64,000 nt of DNA from Flavobacterium psychrophilum. Its GTDB lineage: Bacteria > Bacteroidota > Bacteroidia > Flavobacteriales > Flavobacteriaceae. Positions within the stretch are counted from its first letter, which is position 1. Every line of letters begins with the position of its first letter. Position numbers and translations under genes: made by a program. Shown here in pieces: positions 43,399 through 50,789 of the stretch. The notes below the pieces were generated by a model. The model had not been told where the DNA came from, ran no database searches, and saw nothing but the letters and a program-made list of their open reading frames with translations. The stretch is from assembly GCA_945862065.1 (NCBI GenBank), contig CAMAWT010000007.1, positions 62,001-126,000 on the forward strand, written 5' to 3'.

Positions 43399-44394
43399 TT
43401 AGTCGAGTTTATCGGTTAGTTTTTTAAATACATTTTTTGCGTTTTTACCTTCATACAATATTTCGTAAACCGCATCAATAATTGGCGTTTTAGCTTTGTA
43501 ATTTTGATTCAATTCCCAAGCACTTTTCGTGGCATAATACCCTTCGGCAACCATACTCATTTCCATCATGGCACTTTTTACGGTATATCCTTTGCCAATC
43601 ATGTTTCCAAACATTCTATTTCTAGAAAATACAGAATATCCTGTAACCAATAAATCGCCCAAATATGCCGAATCATTGATATTCCGTTTCATTTTATGAA
43701 CTTTCCGAATGAACTTTTTCATTTCGCGAATCCCATTACTCATCATCACCGATTGAAAATTATCGCCATACCCTAGTCCGTGGGCAATTCCCGCAGCAAT
43801 GGCATAGATATTTTTTAACATCGCCGCATATTCCGTTCCAATAATATCATCAGAAATTTTGGTTTTGATATAATTTCCAGACAAATACTTAGCCACCACT
43901 TTTGCTTTTTTAGCATCACCACAAGCAATAGTCAAATACGACAATCGTTCAAGCGCCACTTCTTCTGCATGACAAGGCCCCGTAATCACACCAATATCTT
44001 CAAAAGGAATGTTGTAAGTTTGGTTAAAATGTTCTCCCACAATCAAACTCGTTTCAGGAACAATCCCTTTAATGGCAGAGAAGATAATTTTGTGTTCCAA
44101 ACTAACGGTCAGTTTTTCCATTTCTGTACTTAAAAAAGCAGACGGAATAGCAAAAATAATATAATCTGCAAAAGCCACCGCTTCATTTATATCATTCGTA
44201 AGTCGCAACTTAGAAACATCAAATTCTACCGAGCTTAAATAATTGGGATTATGATGCTCATTTTTAATATGATCAATAGCCGCTTCATTGCGCATGTACC
44301 AAGCAATTTCTGGTACATTTACGGAAAGCATTTTTACAATTGCGGTTGCCCAACTACCGCCCCCAATTACGGCAAATTTTGGAATTTCGATCAT
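43399..44394 (-). CDS. gpsA: glycerol-3-phosphate dehydrogenase [NAD(P)+]
   Basis: 331 residues from the ATG at 44394 (MIEIPKFAVIGGG); a longer frame to 44412 would read into the promoter box and is rejected. Makes sn-glycerol-3-phosphate from dihydroxyacetone phosphate for phospholipid synthesis, in the cytoplasm. The N-terminal Rossmann motif is GGGSWATAIVKML, with Ala where GpsA often has Gly. Other blocks: FAIPSAFLSTEM, the catalytic Lys in SAIKGIVPET, TGPCHAEEVA, and KNIYAIAAGIAHGLGYGDN. Confidence 0.95.
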   Translation of the reverse strand: MIEIPKFAVIGGGSWATAIVKMLSVNVPEIAWYMRNEAAIDHIKNEHHNPNYLSSVEFDVSKLRLTNDINEAVAFADYIIFAIPSAFLSTEMEKLTVSLEHKIIFSAIKGIVPETSLIVGEHFNQTYNIPFEDIGVITGPCHAEEVALERLSYLTIACGDAKKAKVVAKYLSGNYIKTKISDDIIGTEYAAMLKNIYAIAAGIAHGLGYGDNFQSVMMSNGIREMKKFIRKVHKMKRNINDSAYLGDLLVTGYSVFSRNRMFGNMIGKGYTVKSAMMEMSMVAEGYYATKSAWELNQNYKAKTPIIDAVYEILYEGKNAKNVFKKLTDKLD

Positions 44395-44416
44395 TTTTTT
44401 GCATATTTTCAAAGTC

Positions 44417-44446
44417 CAAAAATACAGCTATTTATTGGATAGGCAA
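44417..44446 (-). promoter_or_regulatory. probable gpsA promoter
   Basis: Reverse strand: TTG at 44446-44444, 19-base spacer, TATTTTTG at 44424-44417; 22 bases ahead of the gpsA start. Strong match to the Bacteroidetes consensus. Confidence 0.6.
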
Positions 44447-44506
44447 TATTAAATTCCCAAACTGCCTCGATCCAAAGCACCATCAACAAACCCCAAGTTA
44501 TTATTT

Positions 44507-44659
44507 ATTTGGGCATGCCCTTGTTGCACACAACCCCAAACCATACATCAACTATCAAAGCAACAAGGTCGGGCTTTTCGTTACAAGTCCTCGCAACCCT
44601 CCGCTGGCGCTTCGGGCTGCTGTGGGCTTTTCACTGCAATCCCTCATGCGGGTTTACGG
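44507..44659 (+). repeat. 145-bp interspersed repeat, copy 3
   Basis: Full-length copy: TTTGGGCATGCCC, CTTGTTGC arm, variable centre of about 40 bases, GCAACAAGG, the GC-rich block shared with copy 1, then CCCTCATGCGGGTTTACGG. It lies upstream of gpsA, outside its promoter. Short open frames across it are artefacts of the repeat. Confidence 0.82.
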
Positions 44660-44832
44660 AAATAAGAGTAATTGTTTTTTATAATGTTGGATTTCTAATT
44701 TTTTTAATATATTTGAAATTCATAACGATCTAAAATTATAAACATGCCAATAAAACTTATCTTGCTTTTGCGATTTAGATATTCGAAGTTTTTTATTTCA
44801 TAAAATAGGTTGTTTGTAAATTCCCAAAAATA

Positions 44833-45150
44833 ATGATTAAAACAAGAAAACTAACTTTCTTACGAATCGAACAGATTTTGACTGTCCTATTGTTTGCATT
44901 TATGATTTATTGCAAGAGAGAATTAATAATTAATTCATTTGAAAGACAAGTTGAGTTAAGTAGTAACAAATTTGAACCACCAAAAAAAGATAAACTGAAT
45001 AAAAATTATAAAGAATTTTTCTTAAACAAAGTGAAAAAAGATTTTTCGACTCAGGTAAACTTACTAATTGTAATAATGATATGGGGAGTATTGATGATAT
45101 TGAATATGCAGAGAAGAATATATAATGAGAAAAATAAAAAATTAGAATAG
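44833..45150 (+). CDS. uncharacterised small membrane protein
   Basis: 105 residues: a hydrophobic segment near the start (IEQILTVLLFAFMIYC, 12-27), a charged loop (28-74) and a second segment (VNLLIVIMIWGVLMILNM, 75-92), with a Lys/Asn-rich end. No family recognised. No neighbour in the same direction; it stands in a repeat-rich region. AT content and codon use match the genome. Probably a real but narrow-range gene. Confidence 0.5.
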   Translation: MIKTRKLTFLRIEQILTVLLFAFMIYCKRELIINSFERQVELSSNKFEPPKKDKLNKNYKEFFLNKVKKDFSTQVNLLIVIMIWGVLMILNMQRRIYNEKNKKLE

Positions 45151-45190
45151 AAAAAAGTGATTATGTGCTGCGCGAAGAAATTTCGACCCC

Positions 45191-45240
45191 GCTCCGCAAA
45201 GTCTCCCGACTTTGTGGAATATTTGATTCTTTCTATTTTC
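45191..45240 (+). repeat. fragment (left part) of the 116-bp inverted-repeat element
   Basis: Identical to the first 50 bases of the two full copies except for one base in the ATTTGATKCTTTC segment; starts GCTCCGCAAAGTCTCC and stops after TTCTATTTTC, four bases before the next copy. Confidence 0.8.
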
Positions 45241-45244
45241 CCCC

Positions 45245-45360
45245 GCTCCGCAAAGTCTCCCGACTTTGTGGAATATTTGATGCTTTCTATTTTTATTTGT
45301 TTTCATTGTAACTCTTTCTCATTTTTTATTTTACCTCAAAGTCAGGAGACTTTGCGGAGC
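45245..45360 (+). repeat. 116-bp element with 27-bp terminal inverted repeats, first copy
   Basis: Left end (45245-45271) begins GCTCCGCAAAGTCTCC and continues with GACTTTG; the right end (45334-45360) is its reverse complement at 25 of 27 positions. Each end also folds on itself (CAAAGTC with GACTTTG). The 62-base centre is T-rich with no coding frame. Confidence 0.85.
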
Positions 45361-45400
45361 AAGGAGTAGAATTTAATGAACTAATTTTAACATAGCCCCC

Positions 45401-45516
45401 GCTCCGCAAAGTCTCCCGACTTTGTGGAATATTTGATGCTTTCTATTTTCATTTGTTTTCATTGTAACTCTTTCTCATTTTTTATTTTACCTCAAAGTCA
45501 GGAGACTTTGCGGAGC
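45401..45516 (+). repeat. 116-bp element with 27-bp terminal inverted repeats, second copy
   Basis: Same length as the first copy and nearly identical; one substitution was noticed in the centre (C for T after TTCTATTTT). Separated from the first copy by 40 bases of unrelated sequence. Confidence 0.85.
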
Positions 45517-45533
45517 AGAGGTAAATTCAGGGG

Positions 45534-45605
45534 TTAAACACAGATTTCACGGATTAACACAACTTCAAAAACTTTGTAACTTTAAATCTTTGCAACTTTG
45601 CAACT
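45534..45605. repeat. short-period array (ACAGATTTCACGG and CTTTGNAA words)
   Basis: AACACAGATTTCACGGATTAACACAA is followed by an 8-base period of CTTTGTAA, CTTTAAAT, CTTTGCAA, CTTTGCAA. No coding frame. Same family of intergenic arrays as elsewhere in the window. Confidence 0.5.
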
Positions 45606-45638
45606 CAAAAAAAGTCAACTGAAAAACAAATCGTCAAG

Positions 45639-45712
45639 TCTAGCCCCGATTGAGCCGATATCCTTGCGAAGTCCCGTAGGGCTAGCAAGATAAAGGCGAA
45701 AGCGGGACTAGA
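45639..45712 (+). ncRNA. 74-nt compact structured element
   Basis: Nested pairing: TCTAGCCCCG (45639-45648) with CGGGACTAGA (45703-45712), GCC with GGC, CTTGC (45663-45667) with GCAAG (45685-45689) and an AGTCCC/GGGCT tip. The strand is not certain because the fold is symmetric. Parts (ATCCTT, AAAG, GCGAA) recall the GC-rich centre of repeat copy 2. Could be a member of a dispersed flavobacterial RNA or REP-like family; Flavo-1 is one family worth testing. Confidence 0.4.
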
Positions 45713-45745
45713 TGTCTGCTGAAATGTGATTGTGTGCTTCTAAAA

Positions 45746-46888
45746 TTAAGAAAGCGCCTGTTCAATATCGGCTAATAAATCGTCTATGTCTTCTACACCG
45801 GTGCTTAGTCGAACCAAATCGTCGGTGATGCCTACTTCCTTGCGTTTGTCTTCGGGTATAGAAGCGTGCGTCATCAATGCAGGGTGGTTTGCCAATGACT
45901 CAACGCCTCCCAATGATTCGGCTAAAGTGAAAACTTTTACTTTCTCAAGAAACGAAATGGCATCGGCTTTGGCACCCGATTTGAAAGTGAATGAGACCAT
46001 TCCGCCAAAATCGCTCATTTGTTTTTTGGCAATTTCATGAAACGGATGGCTTTCTAAACCTGGATAAAAAACGGTTGCAACTTTTGGATGATTCACTAAA
46101 TAACGCGCTACTTTCATTCCGTTTTCGCAATGTCTTTGTACGCGCAAGTGAAGGGTTTTGATGCCTCTTAAAACCAAGTAACTATCCATTGGGCCAAGTG
46201 TGCCTCCGGTTGCAAATTGTTTGAAATGCAATTCATCGCCCAAGGTTTTGTCTTTTATAACTAACGCTCCAGCAATCACATCAGAATGTCCGCCAAGGTA
46301 TTTTGTAGCCGAGTGCATGACGATATCGGCACCCAAATCGAGCGGTTTTTGTAAATAGGGCGTGGCAAACGTATTGTCAACTGCAAAAAGTAAGTTGTGT
46401 TTTTTGGTAATAGCTGCAATAGCTTGTATGTCGGCCAGTTTCATCAGCGGGTTGGTAGGTGTTTCTACCCATACCAGCTTGGTGTTATCGTTAATGAGCG
46501 ATTCAAATTTATCTAAATCATGCATCTCAATAAAATGAAATTTGATGCCGCTGTCTTTGTACAATCTGGTAAATAAACGGTAGGTACCGCCATACAAATC
46601 GTCCATGGCAATAATTTCGTCACCGGCTTTGAACATTCGTAATACACAATCGGTTGCAGCAAGTCCAGATGAAAACGCCAATCCGCGTGCCCCGTTTTCA
46701 ATAGACGCCAAAGCATCTTCTAATGCCTGACGTGTTGGGTTGCCAGCACGACTGTACTCGTAATCGCCCACTGGTTGCCCCGGACTCTTTTGAGCAAATG
46801 TTGAAGTTTGAAAAACAGGAGTCATCACTGCACCCGTTTCTTTGTCAGGGTGTTGACCGCCGTGGATTACTTTAGTATTGAATTTCAT
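45746..46888 (-). CDS. cystathionine gamma-synthase / gamma-lyase family PLP enzyme
   Basis: 380 residues. Cys/Met-metabolism PLP family: YEYSRAGNPTR, FSSGLAATDCVL, DDLYGGTYRLF, VWVETPTNPLM, and the PLP lysine in SATKYLGGHSDVIAG. The C-terminal ESLGGVESLANHPALMTH and LVRLSTGVED are also typical. It links Cys and homoserine metabolism; whether it makes cystathionine or splits it cannot be read off. A TATATTTG box lies upstream on the reverse strand (46912-46919). Confidence 0.9.
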   Translation of the reverse strand: MKFNTKVIHGGQHPDKETGAVMTPVFQTSTFAQKSPGQPVGDYEYSRAGNPTRQALEDALASIENGARGLAFSSGLAATDCVLRMFKAGDEIIAMDDLYGGTYRLFTRLYKDSGIKFHFIEMHDLDKFESLINDNTKLVWVETPTNPLMKLADIQAIAAITKKHNLLFAVDNTFATPYLQKPLDLGADIVMHSATKYLGGHSDVIAGALVIKDKTLGDELHFKQFATGGTLGPMDSYLVLRGIKTLHLRVQRHCENGMKVARYLVNHPKVATVFYPGLESHPFHEIAKKQMSDFGGMVSFTFKSGAKADAISFLEKVKVFTLAESLGGVESLANHPALMTHASIPEDKRKEVGITDDLVRLSTGVEDIDDLLADIEQALS

Positions 46889-46946
46889 AATATCTAGTCT
46901 TAATTGTATTGCAAATATAGTAAGATTTTTTTATGGATTTTAAAAA

Positions 46947-47030
46947 CATGTAAGTCATGTAAGTATTATATGAAGTAAAATTACTAATCACTTGTTACTT
47001 TTATCTAATGCCTACTACCTTTTTCACTAA
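46947..47030. repeat. spacer with a 9-base tandem and TAGTGATTAG-type words
   Basis: CATGTAAGT occurs twice in direct succession (46947-46964), followed by TTACTAATCACTTGTTAC and TAATGCCTAC words (46980-47015), which are reverse complements of the AGTGATTAGTAA words seen in other spacers. Confidence 0.5.
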
Positions 47031-47073
47031 GAAAAAAAACCTATTTTTGCATTTCAAATTAAGATTGAAAAAA

Positions 47074-47424
47074 ATGAACAAAATATATTATTTAGCTTCG
47101 TGCGATACGTGTCGAAAAATAATCAAATCGTTACCAAATTCGGATACTTTGACTTTTCACGATATTCGTCAAAACCCCATTTCTGAAGAAGAGTTGGAGC
47201 AAATGCATCAATTGGCAGGAAGTTATGAAGCTTTGTTTAGTAAAAAAGCACAACTGTATAAATCGTTGGGACTGAAAGATAAAAACCTAACCGAACCCGA
47301 TTTTAAAAAATACCTATTGGAACATTACACTTTTTTAAGCCGACCAGTTTTTATCATAAACAATCAGATTTACATCGGCAACAGCCAAAAAAATATTTTG
47401 GAAGTAATTAAAGTGTTGAGTTAA
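47074..47424 (+). CDS. ArsC/Spx-like thioredoxin-fold protein
   Basis: 116 residues from the ATG at 47074. A longer frame from 47008 is rejected because a TATTTTTG promoter box (47042-47049) lies inside it. The fold is that of ArsC/YffB/Spx: IYYLASCDTCRK with Cys-x-x-Cys at 10-13, FHDIRQNPISEEEL, LFSKKAQLYKSLGL and SRPVFIINNQIYIG. Arsenate reduction is not implied; the Arg-rich site of true ArsC is missing. Overlaps the next gene as TAATG. Confidence 0.85.
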   Translation: MNKIYYLASCDTCRKIIKSLPNSDTLTFHDIRQNPISEEELEQMHQLAGSYEALFSKKAQLYKSLGLKDKNLTEPDFKKYLLEHYTFLSRPVFIINNQIYIGNSQKNILEVIKVLS

Positions 47425-48308
47425 TGTCTAAAAGAAATCTTGCAATAATTGGAGCAACCATGGTTTCGCTCATTTATGGTATTACGTTTACAGTTGCAAA
47501 AGATGTGATGCCTCAATATATTCAGCCATTTGGTTTTATTCTACTACGGGTTTTAGGGGCAACTTTGCTGTTTTGGATGGTGTCGTTTTTTTCGCCAAAA
47601 GAAAAAATCGCCACTTCTGATTTTTTAAGAATTACAGCCGCTGCTTTTTTTGGAGTTGCCTTTAATATGCTTACTTTTTTTAAAGGTTTAAGTTATACTT
47701 CGCCAATAATGAGTTCTGTATTAATGGTAACATCTCCCATTTTAGTACTTATTTTTTCGGCTATAATTGTAAAAGAAAAACTCCAATCAAAAAAAGTAAT
47801 TGGGATTGTTCTTGGTCTTTCTGGGGCAGCGATTTTAATTTTGTATGGAAAACAGTTGGCGAGTATGCCACACGCCATGTTGGGCAATTTTTTGGTGTTT
47901 ATCAATGCGGTATCCTATGCGTTTTATCTCATTATTGTAAAAAAATTAATGGATAAATACAATGCTTTTACCTTTGTAAAATGGATTTATACTATTGGAT
48001 TCCTTATTGTTTTACCTTTTGGATGGAACGAAATACAGCAAGTTGATTGGCACACCATTCCAAATGATATTTATTTTAAAATTGGTTTTGTAGTTCTTTT
48101 TTCAACCTTTTTTACATACTTACTCAATTTGTTGTCTATGAGGCAATTATCTCCAACTACCGTAGCTGTTTTTATATATCTTCAACCTTTGTTTGCGACC
48201 ATTTTTGCTATTGGTTTGGGCAAAGACAATTTAGACAAGGTAAAAATTGGGTCTGCTTTTTTAGTGTTTTTAGGCGTTTATCTGGTTGTGGTTAAGAAAA
48301 CCAAATAA
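47424..48308 (+). CDS. EamA-family (DMT) transporter
   Basis: 294 residues with ten hydrophobic segments and two EamA repeats (about 5-135 and 148-290). Family features: PFGFILLRVLGATLLFW in helix 2, GLSYTSPIMSSVLMVTSPILV in helices 4-5, and LSPTTVAVFIYLQPLFATIFA in the second repeat. Probably exports metabolites or amino acids from the inner membrane. Start codon overlaps the upstream stop, so the two genes are co-translated. Confidence 0.92.
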   Translation: MSKRNLAIIGATMVSLIYGITFTVAKDVMPQYIQPFGFILLRVLGATLLFWMVSFFSPKEKIATSDFLRITAAAFFGVAFNMLTFFKGLSYTSPIMSSVLMVTSPILVLIFSAIIVKEKLQSKKVIGIVLGLSGAAILILYGKQLASMPHAMLGNFLVFINAVSYAFYLIIVKKLMDKYNAFTFVKWIYTIGFLIVLPFGWNEIQQVDWHTIPNDIYFKIGFVVLFSTFFTYLLNLLSMRQLSPTTVAVFIYLQPLFATIFAIGLGKDNLDKVKIGSAFLVFLGVYLVVVKKTK

Positions 48309-48313
48309 TGAAC

Positions 48314-48341
48314 TTGAAATCCTAAATTTTCAATACATTTG
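48314..48341 (+). promoter_or_regulatory. probable yicC promoter
   Basis: TTG at 48314-48316, 17-base spacer, TACATTTG at 48334-48341, 19 bases before the start codon. Confidence 0.55.
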
Positions 48342-48360
48342 CATACCATAAAACAACAGT

Positions 48361-49221
48361 ATGATACAATCAATGACGGGTTTTGGAAAAGCTACTTTGC
48401 AATTACCCAACAAAAAAATAACAGTCGAAATAAAATCTTTGAACAGTAAAGGACTGGATTTAAATGTTCGAATGCCATCTGTTTTTAGAGAGATGGAATT
48501 GGGGCTTCGAAATCAAATTGCGCAACGACTGGAAAGAGGGAAAATAGATTTTTCATTATATGTTGAAGTGACTGGAGAAGATACCTCATCTAAGATAAAT
48601 CCTACGATTGTCAAAGCGTATATGGAGCAACTAAAAAATGTGGTTCCAGATGCAAACAACACAGAATTAATGAAAATGGCCATCAAAATGCCCGATGTTT
48701 TGAAAACGGAGCGTGAAGAAATTGATGAAAACGAATGGAAACAAATTCTGACCGTTATTGAAGAAGCACTTCAAAATATTCTAAGTTTTAGAGCTTCTGA
48801 AGGGAATTCTTTAGAAAAAGAGTTTCAACTTCGTATTGCCAATATACATCAGTTGATGAAGGATGCGGTTGCGCATGATGGCGAACGTATTGAAACGATT
48901 AAAACGAGATTGCGTGCTGCCATTGACGAATTGAAATTGAATGTTGACGAAAACCGATTCGAACAAGAATTGATTTTTTATCTAGAAAAATATGATATTA
49001 CCGAAGAAAAAGTACGTTTGGGAAACCATTTGAATTATTTTATCGAAACTTTGAATGGAAATGAGGCTAATGGTCGAAAACTAGGTTTTATCACTCAAGA
49101 AATGGGAAGAGAAATAAACACTATGGGATCAAAATCGAATCACACCGAAATGCAAAAATTGGTGGTCATGATGAAAGATGAGTTGGAAAAGATTAAAGAA
49201 CAAGTATTGAATGTTTTGTAA
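48361..49221 (+). CDS. yicC: YicC-family endoribonuclease
   Basis: 286 residues, full length. The N-terminal MTGFGKATLQLPNKKITVEIKSLNSKGLD, LERGKIDFSLYVE and C-terminal block FITQEMGREINTMGSKSN are diagnostic. E. coli YicC is an RNase that helps degrade the small RNA RyhB; E. coli members are cytoplasmic. First gene of a conserved yicC-gmk-nadD cluster. Confidence 0.95.
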   Translation: MIQSMTGFGKATLQLPNKKITVEIKSLNSKGLDLNVRMPSVFREMELGLRNQIAQRLERGKIDFSLYVEVTGEDTSSKINPTIVKAYMEQLKNVVPDANNTELMKMAIKMPDVLKTEREEIDENEWKQILTVIEEALQNILSFRASEGNSLEKEFQLRIANIHQLMKDAVAHDGERIETIKTRLRAAIDELKLNVDENRFEQELIFYLEKYDITEEKVRLGNHLNYFIETLNGNEANGRKLGFITQEMGREINTMGSKSNHTEMQKLVVMMKDELEKIKEQVLNVL

Positions 49222-49227
49222 TTTTAG

Positions 49228-49262
49228 TAAAAAGTGATTAGTAACGGACATTTCACTTTTCA
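49228..49262. repeat. inverted repeat in the yicC-gmk spacer
   Basis: AAAAGTGA and TCACTTTT flank TTAGTAACGGACATT. It uses the AGTGATTAGTAA word seen in other spacers and may act as a weak hairpin. Confidence 0.5.
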
Positions 49263-49280
49263 CCAGAAAATAAAAAAATA

Positions 49281-49853
49281 ATGAATCAAGGAAAATTATT
49301 AGTTTTTTCAGCTCCTTCTGGGTCAGGTAAAACAACTATTGTAAAACACTTATTATCTCAACCCGATTTGAATTTGGAATTCTCCATTTCGTGTACCACT
49401 CGAGCGTCAAGAGGTGAAGAAATAAATGGAAAAGATTATTATTTTATCTCACTTCAGGATTTTAAAAATCATATAAAAGCTGAAGATTTTATTGAATGGG
49501 AAGAAGTATATCGAGATAATTTTTATGGGACATTAAAATCGGAAGTAGAGCGCATTTGGGCAAAAGGTAAAAACGTTATTTTTGATATTGATGTTTCGGG
49601 AGGATTGCGAATAAAATCAAAATTTAAACAAGAAACGTTGGCTGTTTTTGTAAAACCACCAAGTGTTGACGAACTGAAAAGACGATTGAAAGAACGATCT
49701 ACAGAAAGTGAAGAAAAAATCAATATGCGGATTGCAAAAGCCCATGTTGAATTGGCAACAGCACCTCAATTTGACGTGATTATAAAAAATTATGAATTGG
49801 GAATTGCTTTGAAAGAAGCTTATGAGTTGGTGAAGGATTTTGTGGGGGAATAG
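49281..49853 (+). CDS. gmk: guanylate kinase
   Basis: 190 residues; phosphorylates GMP to GDP with ATP. P-loop SAPSGSGKTTIV (about 11-22), GMP-binding SCTTRASRGEE and YYFIS, EWEEVYRDNFYGT, DIDVSGGLRIK and the lid with RLKERSTESEEKINMRIAKA. Cytoplasmic and essential. Between yicC and nadD. Confidence 0.97.
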   Translation: MNQGKLLVFSAPSGSGKTTIVKHLLSQPDLNLEFSISCTTRASRGEEINGKDYYFISLQDFKNHIKAEDFIEWEEVYRDNFYGTLKSEVERIWAKGKNVIFDIDVSGGLRIKSKFKQETLAVFVKPPSVDELKRRLKERSTESEEKINMRIAKAHVELATAPQFDVIIKNYELGIALKEAYELVKDFVGE

Positions 49854-49861
49854 TATTTAAT

Positions 49862-50026
49862 AAAAAGTGATTAGTGAAAAGTAAAAAGTAATTAGCAATA
49901 AATTATTAATCACTTTTTGGGCTATTACAACAATTTTTAAATCAAATAAAAGAAGGGTAAAAATGAATATTAAATTTTATAAATCGCTCAAGGCTAATTA
50001 CTAATCACTTTTTACTAATTACTAAA
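49862..50026. repeat. inverted AGTGATTAG arrays between gmk and nadD
   Basis: AAAAAGTGATTA (49862-49873) has a perfect reverse complement at 49907-49918; between them are AGTGAAAAGTAAAAAGTAATTAG words. A second, reverse-oriented array (CTAATTACTAATCACTTTTT and on to ACTAATTACTAAAAC) lies at 49994-50026, ending four bases before nadD. Confidence 0.65.
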
Positions 50027-50029
50027 ACT

Positions 50030-50617
50030 ATGAAAATCGGACTGTATTTCGGGAGCTTTAATCCAATACACATTGGGCACCTAATTATTGCCAATTATAT
50101 GGTAGAATTTACAGATTTAGATCAGGTTTGGCTGGTAGTAACGCCTCTTAATCCGCACAAAAATAAAGCATCACTTTTGGATGATTACCAAAGATTGCAC
50201 TTGGTTCATTTAGCTACAGAAGATTATCCTAAACTAAAACCTTCAGATGTTGAGTTCAAATTATCTCAACCCAATTATACTATAAATACTTTGGTTCATC
50301 TGCAAGAAAAATATCCAACAAATGAATTTTCATTAATCATGGGAGAAGATAATTTGAATTCCTTTCATAAATGGAAAAACTATGAAGTGATTTTGCAAAA
50401 TCATGAAATATATGTGTATCCAAGAGTGAATCAAAACAAAGAGAACATTGACACGGCACTATTAAATAATCCAAAAATTCATACAGTAAATGCACCAATC
50501 GTCGAAATTTCGTCTACCTTTATACGAGAAAGCATTAAAAACCAAAGAAATATAACTCCAATGTTACCAAGCAAAGTAGCAGAATATATTGATAAAAGTG
50601 GGTTTTTTAGGCAGTAG
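50030..50617 (+). CDS. nadD: nicotinate-nucleotide adenylyltransferase
   Basis: 195 residues. Catalyses the adenylation of nicotinate mononucleotide in NAD synthesis. The nucleotidyltransferase signature GSFNPIHIGH is at residues 8-17, WLVVTPLNPHKN follows, the MGEDNLNSFHKW block is central, and ISSTFIRES closes the site. Start follows a spacer rich in repeats. Confidence 0.95.
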   Translation: MKIGLYFGSFNPIHIGHLIIANYMVEFTDLDQVWLVVTPLNPHKNKASLLDDYQRLHLVHLATEDYPKLKPSDVEFKLSQPNYTINTLVHLQEKYPTNEFSLIMGEDNLNSFHKWKNYEVILQNHEIYVYPRVNQNKENIDTALLNNPKIHTVNAPIVEISSTFIRESIKNQRNITPMLPSKVAEYIDKSGFFRQ

Positions 50618-50789
50618 GTATTAGGTGAAAGTGATTAGTAATTAATGATTAGCCAGTTGGCAAAATTTATTAGTAAATAAACACTCTTAAACCTTGTAAA
50701 ATTAATAACCCCCATTAATTTTTATGAACCTATAAACATAATTATAATCAAAAAACATTAATAATCCTCATAACCTTAAATCAAATACC
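50618..50789. other. spacer between nadD and the alcohol dehydrogenase gene
   Basis: Begins with an AGTGATTAGTAATTAATGATTAGCC array (50625-50655), then AT-rich text. No terminator or promoter was clear. Confidence 0.5.

Noticed and set aside
44340..44733. Two overlapping forward frames of 74-114 codons
   Set aside because: They run across the gpsA promoter and repeat copy 3 and have no protein-like composition outside it.
45157..45369. 70-codon forward frame
   Set aside because: Encodes only the repeated 116-bp element; translated words repeat because the DNA repeats.
45191..45516. CRISPR array
   Set aside because: Only two and a half copies, each with internal inverted repeats and no regular short spacers; no cas genes nearby.
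47074..47424. Arsenate reductase
   Set aside because: Only the ArsC/Spx fold is shared; the arsenate-site arginines were not seen and no ars genes are adjacent.
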